Shown piece by piece: positions 8,640 through 15,540 of a stretch of 64,000 nucleotides of DNA. Source of the DNA: Dyadobacter sediminis (lineage in GTDB: Bacteria > Bacteroidota > Bacteroidia > Cytophagales > Spirosomataceae); NCBI RefSeq assembly GCF_005860765.1, contig NZ_VCEI01000029.1, forward strand, positions 372,001 to 436,000. Reading direction: 5' to 3'. Within the stretch, counting starts at the first letter, position 1. Each line of letters opens with the position of its first letter. Under the pieces are notes generated by a model. The model ran no database searches, was not told where the DNA came from, and saw only the letters and a program-made list of their open reading frames with translations. Position numbers and translations under genes: made by a program.

Positions 8640-10400
8640 TCATTCTAATCTGATATCGGCCACGCAAGCTCCTGTCGGAACCATCGGGAACACATTTTCT
8701 TCTTTCTCAACAAGTACTTCCAGCAAGTAAGGCTTGTCGGAAGCAAGCATTTTGTCCAAAGAATCATTCAGGTTTTCTCTGGCACCGCACGTATGTCCGT
8801 CGATTCCGAAACCCTTTGCAATCGTTATGAAATCAGGATTCTGAAGTTCCACAAACGAATAGCGTTTCTGATGGAAAAGCTGCTGCCATTGTCTCACCAT
8901 TCCCAAAAAGTTATTGTTCAGAATGATGATTTTAACCGGCAATCCGCTTTGCGCAATGGTTCCGAGCTCCTGAATGGTCATCTGGAAACAGCCGTCACCG
9001 ATCATCGCCACCACTTCCCGGTCCGGCGCGCCTACTTTGGCACCAAATGCAGCCGGCAACGCATAGCCCATTGTTCCCAGACCGCCCGAAGTAATAAATG
9101 AATTCGGTTTTTTAAACTCATAATAACGTGCGGTCATCATCTGATGCTGGCCAACGTCCGCAACGATCACCGCTTCGCCTTTTGTCTTATTGGAAAGCAT
9201 ACGGATTACTTCAGCCATTTTTATCTTCTCCGTTGTAGGAGCAAGTTCCGGCTGCGTAATCTTTTCATTTTCTATGGCATCAAATTTCTTGAATTCGGCA
9301 CGCCATGCTTCATGCCTGTTCTCGTTCAGAAGCGGCAGCAGCATTTCAAGTGCTTTTTTCGCATCGCCTACAACCGGTGCATCGGCCTTTACAATCTTGT
9401 CAATTTCAGCAGGATCAATTTCGATGTGAACGACTTTCGCCTGCTTTGCATAACGGCTCAGATCCCCGGTTACACGGTCGTCAAAGCGCATTCCAATGGC
9501 AATAATGACGTCGCATTGATTGGTAAGCACATTGGTTCCGTAGTTTCCGTGCATACCCAGCCAGCCTACATAGTTCGGATGATCAACAGAAACAGAAGAT
9601 AAACCCAGTAATGTAGACGCTGCCGGAACATCCGTCTTTTCGATAAACGCCAGCAGTTCCTGTTCTGCATTGGCAATTTGTACGCCATGGCCGACAAACA
9701 GAAACGGACGTTTTGCGGCATTGATCAGTTTTGCGGCAGCTTCCACCTGATGCTGCTTCGGAGCAAGGCGCGGGCGATAGCTGATCAGGCTTTCGCATTT
9801 TTTGTAGGAATATGATTTCGACATCAGCTCCTGCTGCGCATTTTTGGTTATATCAATTAAAACAGGTCCCGGACGGCCGGATTTCGCGATATAAAATGCC
9901 TTGGCCATGATCTCGGGGATTTCATCAGCCCTTGTAATCTGGTAGTTCCATTTTGTGATCGGGATGGTTATACCAATTACATCCGTTTCCTGAAACGCAT
10001 CGGTTCCCAGCAAATGCGCCGCAACCTGTCCGATCACGCATACCATAGGCGTGGAGTCGATGATGGCATCTGCAATTCCCGTTACCATATTGGTAGCGCC
10101 CGGTCCGGAAGTAACAAGACAAACACCTACTTTACCGGTCATTCTGGCAAAGCCTTCCGCCGCATGTGCAGCGCCCTGTTCGTGACGGACCAGAATATGA
10201 TTGATTTGATCCTGATAATCATAAATGGCGTCGTAAACCGGCATAATGGCTCCTCCGGGATAGCCGAAGATCGTTTCCACATCTTCCTCAATCAACGACC
10301 GGATCAGCGCATGCGAACCGTTGATAAGTTCAGGTTTGTCAATCGAAACCTTGGGCTCAGCGACCAGTACTGTTTGTGTTTGATTTTCATTGAATTCCAT
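8640..10400 (-). CDS. ilvB: Acetolactate synthase large (catalytic) subunit
   Basis: This 586-residue TPP enzyme shows all three domains. The N-terminal pyrimidine-binding domain has the catalytic Glu in RHEQGAAHAAEGFAR. A central FAD-binding domain follows. The C-terminal diphosphate-binding domain has MIGDGCFQM then NNNFLGMVRQWQ. It condenses pyruvate with pyruvate or 2-oxobutanoate. It lies between ilvD (57 bases upstream) and ilvN (17 bases downstream). Confidence 0.97.
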   Translation of the reverse strand: MEFNENQTQTVLVAEPKVSIDKPELINGSHALIRSLIEEDVETIFGYPGGAIMPVYDAIYDYQDQINHILVRHEQGAAHAAEGFARMTGKVGVCLVTSGPGATNMVTGIADAIIDSTPMVCVIGQVAAHLLGTDAFQETDVIGITIPITKWNYQITRADEIPEIMAKAFYIAKSGRPGPVLIDITKNAQQELMSKSYSYKKCESLISYRPRLAPKQHQVEAAAKLINAAKRPFLFVGHGVQIANAEQELLAFIEKTDVPAASTLLGLSSVSVDHPNYVGWLGMHGNYGTNVLTNQCDVIIAIGMRFDDRVTGDLSRYAKQAKVVHIEIDPAEIDKIVKADAPVVGDAKKALEMLLPLLNENRHEAWRAEFKKFDAIENEKITQPELAPTTEKIKMAEVIRMLSNKTKGEAVIVADVGQHQMMTARYYEFKKPNSFITSGGLGTMGYALPAAFGAKVGAPDREVVAMIGDGCFQMTIQELGTIAQSGLPVKIIILNNNFLGMVRQWQQLFHQKRYSFVELQNPDFITIAKGFGIDGHTCGARENLNDSLDKMLASDKPYLLEVLVEKEENVFPMVPTGACVADIRLE

Positions 10401-10457
10401 GACCTGTCTATTTATTTAGTCCGATGAATTTTCTGGATTTTGTATTGTCAGCTGCTG

Positions 10458-12143
10458 CTATGCCTCGTCTGTAACGCAGCCTTCACTCGCCGACTTTACG
10501 GTTCTGATATATCTTCCCAGCATTCCTTTTGTAAACCGTGGTGCAGGCTGCACCCATGCTGCTTTGCGTGAAGCCATTTCTTCGTCCGTGATATGCAAGG
10601 TAAGCTGGCGGGTATTTGCATCAATGCTGATTCTGTCGCCGTCTTTTACCAAAGCAATCGGGCCGCCGTCAAAAGCTTCCGGTGTAATATGTCCTACAAC
10701 AAAACCGTGCGTTCCGCCTGAAAAACGGCCGTCTGTGATCAATGCGATTTTGTCTCCCAAACCTGCACCGATCACGGCAGAAGTCGGTTTCAGCATTTCC
10801 GACATGCCCGGGCCACCTTTTGGGCCCGAATTGCGGATTACAACAACGTGTCCGGGCTTGATTTCGCCATTTGCCAAAGCAGAAATAATTTCCGATTCGT
10901 GCTCGCATATTTTGGCTTCGCCGCTGAACGTCATGCCTTCTTTGCCGGTTATCTTGGCAACTGCACCCGTAGGCGCCAGGTTTCCGTACATAACCTGTAT
11001 ATGTCCGCTTGATTTCATTGGCTCTTCAAGTGGAAATACAATCTTCTGTGTTTCGAAATTCAGATCAGGTGCTTCCGCAAGGTCTTCAGCCAGTGTTCTG
11101 CCTGTTACCGTTACACAGTCTCCGTGAATCAGACCTTTGGAATACAGGTATTTCATCACAGCCGGAACGCCGCCGATTCCAAGCAGATCTTCCATATAGT
11201 ATTTTCCGCTCGGCTTCAGATCCGCAATAAACGGAGTGCGGTCGGAAATTTCCTGAATGTCATCCAATGTCAGCGAAAGACCTGCCGAACGTGCAATTGC
11301 AAGGAAATGCAGTGCCGCATTCGTAGAACCGCCCAATGCCATAACCAAGGTCAAAGCGTTTTCAAGCGACTTTTTGGTGATGATATCCTTTGGCGTTATG
11401 TTCAGTTCCAGCAATTTTTTCATTGCGGTTCCTATTTTCTTGCATTCTTCCTGCTTGCCTTCATGCGTGGCCGGATAAGAGCTGCTGAAAGGCAAACTCA
11501 ATCCCATCGCTTCTATGGATGCAGCCATTGTATTGGCCGTATACATGCCGCCGCAGGCACCTTGACCCGGAATCGAGTTCTGGATTACGCCTTTAAAATC
11601 TTCGTCTGAAATGTTGTTCGCAAACTTTTTACCCAATGCTTCAAATGCGGAAACAATATCCAGTTTCTGACCTTTGTAATGCCCTGAACGGATGGTTCCG
11701 CCATACACCATAATAGCAGGTCTGTCGAGCCTGGCCATGGCCATAACGGCTCCGGGCATGTTTTTATCACAACCTACAACGGCAATCACACCGTCATACC
11801 ATTGGGCAGAAACTACAGTTTCAATTGAATCGGCAATAATATCGCGGCTTGGCAATGAGTAACGCATCCCGTCGTTGCCGTTTGTCATTCCGTCCGAAAC
11901 ACCGATTGTGTTGAAGATCAGACCGACCATGTCATTGGCCGTTACACCTTGCTTTACATAAACAGAAAGTCCGTTCAGGTGCATGTTGCAAGGATTTCCT
12001 TCGTAGCCCGTGCTGGCAATTCCGATTTGCGGCTTGGCAAGATCTTCTTCTTTCAGTCCGATGCCGTAAAGCATTGCCTGTGCGGCAGGATTTGTAACTT
12101 CCTGAGTAAGGGTTTTTGAAAATTTGTTCAGTTCAGTCGCCAT
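10458..12143 (-). CDS. ilvD: Dihydroxy-acid dehydratase
   Basis: The 561-residue IlvD/Edd-family protein has the three cluster cysteines expected of [2Fe-2S] IlvD enzymes: Cys52 (EGNPCNMH), Cys125 (VVGCDKNMPG) and Cys197 (GQGACGGMYTANTM). It makes the 2-oxo acids that precede valine and isoleucine. It is the first structural gene of the ilv operon. Its 5' leader (12162-12274) holds an attenuator, so its expression and that of the genes behind it should respond to charged branched-chain tRNAs. Confidence 0.97.
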   Translation of the reverse strand: MATELNKFSKTLTQEVTNPAAQAMLYGIGLKEEDLAKPQIGIASTGYEGNPCNMHLNGLSVYVKQGVTANDMVGLIFNTIGVSDGMTNGNDGMRYSLPSRDIIADSIETVVSAQWYDGVIAVVGCDKNMPGAVMAMARLDRPAIMVYGGTIRSGHYKGQKLDIVSAFEALGKKFANNISDEDFKGVIQNSIPGQGACGGMYTANTMAASIEAMGLSLPFSSSYPATHEGKQEECKKIGTAMKKLLELNITPKDIITKKSLENALTLVMALGGSTNAALHFLAIARSAGLSLTLDDIQEISDRTPFIADLKPSGKYYMEDLLGIGGVPAVMKYLYSKGLIHGDCVTVTGRTLAEDLAEAPDLNFETQKIVFPLEEPMKSSGHIQVMYGNLAPTGAVAKITGKEGMTFSGEAKICEHESEIISALANGEIKPGHVVVIRNSGPKGGPGMSEMLKPTSAVIGAGLGDKIALITDGRFSGGTHGFVVGHITPEAFDGGPIALVKDGDRISIDANTRQLTLHITDEEMASRKAAWVQPAPRFTKGMLGRYIRTVKSASEGCVTDEA

Positions 12144-12161
12144 TGGTGAATTTTTGTTATA

Positions 12162-12198
12162 AATAAAAACACCTCACTCTGTGCTGTGAGTGAGGTGT
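12162..12198 (-). terminator. ilvD: Intrinsic terminator in the ilv leader (attenuator)
   Basis: On the minus strand a 10-bp stem (ACACCTCACT, 12-loop-side, AGTGAGGTGT; 12198-12189 with 12178-12169) with a 10-nt loop is followed by a T-rich run (TTTTTATTT) 25 bases before the ilvD start. A terminator placed between promoter and first gene marks attenuation rather than operon end. Confidence 0.85.
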
Positions 12199-12237
12199 CA
12201 GATATATGCTGTCGTCTCACTCACGCCTTGGGCGTGA
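12186..12237 (-). promoter_or_regulatory. ilvD: Antiterminator and pause hairpin of the ilv attenuator
   Basis: The leader segment GTGAGTGAG (minus strand of 12216-12224), which begins at the leader peptide stop codon, is perfectly complementary to CTCACTCAC (12186-12194), the 5' arm and loop edge of the terminator. That pairing would exclude the terminator. The same segment can instead pair upstream in a 7-bp hairpin, TCACGCC-CAA-GGCGTGA (12237-12221). These are the alternative pairings of a classical amino acid attenuator. Confidence 0.8.
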
Positions 12238-12274
12238 CCAAAATGGATAAGAGCGTAATTGCAAACAGTTTCAT
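12221..12274 (-). CDS. ilv operon leader peptide
   Basis: A 17-codon reading frame encodes MKLFAITLLSILVTPKA and stops at the base of the attenuator. Seven residues after the Met are Ile, Leu or Val and two are Thr, a composition that matches the products and precursor of the downstream genes. Ribosome stalling at these codons would leave GTGAGTGAG free to form the antiterminator; normal translation to the stop would cover it and let the terminator form. The frame is open further upstream to a TTG at 12487, but nothing in that extension looks like a protein. Confidence 0.82.
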   Translation of the reverse strand: MKLFAITLLSILVTPKA

Positions 12275-12417
12275 AAGAATTATACTAGCAGTTAATAGCG
12301 GAATACTAAATTGCAGCGAAATTTCGCTAACTGTTAGTATTTGATACAAATTAGAAGGGTATCTTTTTATTTTCCAAACATTGACATGATTATTTGCTAA
12401 TATTCTATGATAAATAC

Positions 12418-12425
12418 CAAACTTA
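12418..12425 (-). promoter_or_regulatory. ilvD: Probable -7 box of the ilv operon promoter
   Basis: The minus strand reads TAAGTTTG, an exact match to the Bacteroidota -7 consensus TAnnTTTG. Transcription would begin near 12411, about 137 bases before the leader peptide. No clear -33 TTG was found at the usual distance. The whole gene-free stretch 12144-12487 is accounted for by this promoter, leader and attenuator. Confidence 0.4.
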
Positions 12426-12487
12426 TCTTTGGTAAAGAATAGTAATAGGAAAACATTTAATTTTGATTTATTAAAATCGCCATTCAA

Positions 12488-13297
12488 ATGATGACAACAG
12501 AATCGCCTTCCAGTTATAATGATCTGGAAAAAATGAATATCAATGCTATTTTGACTTCTATCAATAAAGAAGACCAGACAGTACCGGATGCTGTTCAGAA
12601 AGCCATTCCGCAGATCGAAGCACTGGTTTCGCAGATTGTTCCGCGTATGCAGAAAGGCGGCCGGCTGTTTTATATCGGCGCAGGAACCAGCGGAAGGCTC
12701 GGCGTCGTGGATGCTTCCGAATGCCCGCCTACTTTTGGTGTTCCTTTTGATCTGGTTGTTGGAATTATAGCAGGCGGCGATACGGCCATTCGAAAAGCGG
12801 TAGAAAATGCAGAGGATGACTGGAATCAGGCGTGGATTGATCTTGCCAGTTATCAGCCTGATGAAAATGATACATTGATCGGTATAGCAGCCTCAGGAAG
12901 AACGCCCTATGTAATCGGCGGATTGAATGAAGCCCGCAAAGCAGGCCTGCTCACCGGGTGCGTTGTATGCAATGACGGTTCAGCAGTGGCAAAAGCATCG
13001 GAATTTCCGGTGGAAGTCGTTGTGGGCCCGGAATTTCTGACTGGGAGTACGCGGATGAAAGCCGGAACAGCCCAGAAACTGGTACTGAATATGATTTCAA
13101 CAGCAGTGATGATCCGCCTTGGGAAGGTAAAAGGCAATAAAATGGTCGATATGCAGCTGACAAACGAAAAACTTGTAAACCGGGCCTTGAAAATGATTAT
13201 CGATGAAATAAACGTGTCACCGGAAAAAGCGCAAGCACTCTTGAACGAACACGGAAGCGTACGGGCGTCCATTGAAGCATACGAAAAACAGATTTAA
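12488..13297 (+). CDS. murQ: N-acetylmuramic acid 6-phosphate etherase
   Basis: This 269-residue SIS-domain protein has the MurQ signatures GAGTSGRLGVVDASECPPTFG (residues about 64-84, with the catalytic-region Glu) and STRMKAGTAQKLVLNM. It removes D-lactate from MurNAc-6-phosphate to give GlcNAc-6-phosphate in cell-wall recycling. At 269 residues it is somewhat shorter than the roughly 300 of enterobacterial MurQ. The ATG ATG start at 12488 faces away from the ilv leader. A strong hairpin follows the stop codon. Confidence 0.95.
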   Translation: MMTTESPSSYNDLEKMNINAILTSINKEDQTVPDAVQKAIPQIEALVSQIVPRMQKGGRLFYIGAGTSGRLGVVDASECPPTFGVPFDLVVGIIAGGDTAIRKAVENAEDDWNQAWIDLASYQPDENDTLIGIAASGRTPYVIGGLNEARKAGLLTGCVVCNDGSAVAKASEFPVEVVVGPEFLTGSTRMKAGTAQKLVLNMISTAVMIRLGKVKGNKMVDMQLTNEKLVNRALKMIIDEINVSPEKAQALLNEHGSVRASIEAYEKQI

Positions 13298-13322
13298 ATG
13301 CTTAATGTAAATAATGAAAAGT

Positions 13323-13375
13323 AAAAAGGGATGAAATCAGAACATTGCTGCTGATCTTCATCCCTTTTTATTTAA
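13323..13375. terminator. Bidirectional terminator between murQ and the NIPSNAP gene
   Basis: The 12-bp inverted repeat AAAAAGGGATGA / TCATCCCTTTTT with an extended inner stem (ATCAG / CTGAT) lies between two convergent genes. A/T runs on both sides would serve both strands. Confidence 0.8.
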
Positions 13376-13387
13376 CAACTGGACTGA

Positions 13388-14176
13388 CTAGATATCGGAA
13401 TATTCAGCCGGATGTAAAAAAAGCGTTACATTTTTTGAAACATTGTTTTGGTATTCAGGCATGGACTTTACTTTCCCCCATTGCGCATCGTCACCAAATG
13501 ATTTCCAGTGTGCATCGCGGGAAGCCTTGTCCGAAAATGTGGTCATGTACATCAGGTTCGGCATGGTTGCGCCGGCAATAACTTCTGCATAAAACACGGC
13601 ATTGAAACCCAGACGGTCAAAGATACCCACTTCATCGCCATCATTGAACATTTTCACTTTATTGCGGTAAATCTTTTCCGTATGGCCTTCATAACTTCTC
13701 AGCTCGTAAATACGCTCGCTTTTCGGTGATGTCAGGTTCGGTTTTTTCATCATGGGCGCTTTTTCAAAAGCCTGCAGAATCGTTGATTTAATGCGTACGT
13801 AAGGCGGATTTTTGTACTCGGCATCAATGTAATCCTTTCCGGCTGAAAGGTAAGCCGCATCTTTTTCCAATGTTTTCGGAAGTGACACAAGCTGATCAAG
13901 TGATTTCAAAGGCGTAAAAACGTAAATCAGTTTTCCTGCGGATGTATCCGATTCAACGGGCATAAAAACACCGATATTTTTGATACCTACACGGTGCATG
14001 GCAGGAATGTAGGCATCTTTTAAATAGCTTTCTACACGTGCAAGTTGTTCCGGCCCTTTCAGCTGGTACATTTTTATTTCATAATACTCTCTTTTTGGCT
14101 TCGCTGCAACGGCATTTAAGGTGACCGCTAAAAAGAAAAGTGTAACGATAAGGTTTAGTTTGGGAAACTTAATCAT
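13388..14176 (-). CDS. NIPSNAP family secreted protein
   Basis: The protein begins with a signal peptide (MIKFPKLNLIVTLFFLAVTLNAVAA). Two NIPSNAP-type ferredoxin-fold halves follow, YYEIKMYQLKGPEQLARVESYL near the start and IYELRSYEGHTEKIYRNKVKMF in the middle. Such proteins are frequent in Bacteroidota periplasm, with no settled biochemical role. The ATG at 14176 gives a normal signal-peptide start; an in-frame ATG at 14197 would add seven residues. It stands alone between murQ and porP. Confidence 0.85.
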   Translation of the reverse strand: MIKFPKLNLIVTLFFLAVTLNAVAAKPKREYYEIKMYQLKGPEQLARVESYLKDAYIPAMHRVGIKNIGVFMPVESDTSAGKLIYVFTPLKSLDQLVSLPKTLEKDAAYLSAGKDYIDAEYKNPPYVRIKSTILQAFEKAPMMKKPNLTSPKSERIYELRSYEGHTEKIYRNKVKMFNDGDEVGIFDRLGFNAVFYAEVIAGATMPNLMYMTTFSDKASRDAHWKSFGDDAQWGKVKSMPEYQNNVSKNVTLFLHPAEYSDI

Positions 14177-14284
14177 GGAAATCAACAAATTATACATTAT
14201 GGATAGTTTTTGAAATAAACAAAGACATTTGAACGGCTCGTTTACCCAAAAAAATCATACCTAAATTCATTGAACTGATTAAGC

Positions 14285-15316
14285 TCAGAACTTCGGACAG
14301 GAAAGCTGTCTCTTGCTGCTCTTGTGGCGTTTGGGTTTGGGATCAAGCGGAGCAAACACGTACGACAAGGAAATTTCATGCGCGCCGCCGCTGCTTGCGC
14401 CCAAAGTTGAAATCGTCAGGTCATAACTGTAACCGATTGAAAACTTATCCTGTCGGAAACCGGCAAGAAAGACCAGCGATTCGTGATTGTTTATGTTTTG
14501 CTCATATTTTTTAAAAGGAATACCGCGATACCATGCGCCTAGAACCAGCGGTTCAATGGTTACGTACATGCCGGCATCAAACTGATCGTATTTGCCCTGC
14601 TTTTTGTACATGATTGCAGGTGAAATCGTTTTTTCCTTGTCAATTTCATCACCCAGAAAAGTATAACCGGCAAATGGAATCCTCAAACCGGCCTGCAGAC
14701 TGGCTTTTACCGGCAAACGCGCTTCGGACAAAGATGAAAAAGCCTGATTTGGCCGGTTTAAATGATGTGCTGAAACCCCGGCCCAGTACCAATCCGAATA
14801 CAGCATTGCACCTGTTCCGAAGTCTGCATAAAAAACATTGGGGCCTCCTTGCGCAAACGGATCTTCGGAAGGATTTCCGGTAAGTCCGCCGTTGTCATAC
14901 TGATCGCCGAACGTCAGCCCGAAATAATCGAGTGTGCGGGAAGCAAACCCACCCTGAATGCCGAGCCGCAAAGATGTCAGTTCGTTCAGCTGAATCTGAT
15001 AGGAATATTGCAAGGCCAAGTCCGTTGATTTCAGGTTTCCCAAACCTTGGCTGTCCATGGTTACAAGCACGCCGAGCCCGCTGTTGTAATTGGGAAGAAA
15101 TACATCTGCGCCAAACGTCGTTGTTACAAAATTCGCTGAAAGTGACGGCCACTGGTTCCGGTAATTGATCGTAGCTCGCGGTGCCAATGCACCGCCCGCC
15201 AATGCAGGATTAAGGTAAAGCGGATTGGCGTAAAATTGGGAAAACTGCGGGTCCTGACTCCAACCTTTCAGGCCGGACAGTGTCAGTATAAACAGGAAAA
15301 GTAAACGCTTGGTCAT
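14285..15316 (-). CDS. PorP/SprF family type IX secretion membrane protein
   Basis: The 343-residue protein has a signal peptide ending in GWSQ and then the hallmark opening DPQFSQFYANPLYLNPALAGG of PorP/SprF. The remainder is a predicted outer-membrane beta-barrel. These barrels anchor or help secrete a neighbouring type B sorting-domain protein. The divergent gene at 15541 encodes exactly such a cargo, so the two probably form a pair. Confidence 0.93.
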   Translation of the reverse strand: MTKRLLFLFILTLSGLKGWSQDPQFSQFYANPLYLNPALAGGALAPRATINYRNQWPSLSANFVTTTFGADVFLPNYNSGLGVLVTMDSQGLGNLKSTDLALQYSYQIQLNELTSLRLGIQGGFASRTLDYFGLTFGDQYDNGGLTGNPSEDPFAQGGPNVFYADFGTGAMLYSDWYWAGVSAHHLNRPNQAFSSLSEARLPVKASLQAGLRIPFAGYTFLGDEIDKEKTISPAIMYKKQGKYDQFDAGMYVTIEPLVLGAWYRGIPFKKYEQNINNHESLVFLAGFRQDKFSIGYSYDLTISTLGASSGGAHEISLSYVFAPLDPKPKRHKSSKRQLSCPKF

Positions 15317-15374
15317 AAATTTTTATGGAATACCGCACTTCAAAAGCGGTTAGATAACAGGCAAAAAACAATTA

Positions 15375-15402
15375 CAAAATTAAATTCACAAAATATCATC
15401 AA
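15375..15402 (-). promoter_or_regulatory. Probable promoter of the PorP/SprF gene
   Basis: The minus strand has TTG at 15402-15400 and TAATTTTG at 15382-15375 (an exact TAnnTTTG), 17 bases apart and about 60 bases before the start codon. Spacing is slightly short of the usual 19-21. Confidence 0.4.
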
Positions 15403-15540
15403 ATTGCGTATCGATATTCAAATTAGAGTGCTTTTAACGACATTACCGCACAAAATTTTAATATTTTATTTTCGTTAGTAATGTCGGGTAAGCTGAATAT
15501 CAAATGTGGTGGACAGGGGTGTTTGAACAAGTAACGAAAC

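Noticed and set aside
12221..12487. An 88-codon minus-strand frame upstream of ilvD
   Set aside because: It begins at a TTG inside the murQ start and its first 70 codons look random; only the last 17 codons, from the ATG at 12274, make sense as a leader peptide.
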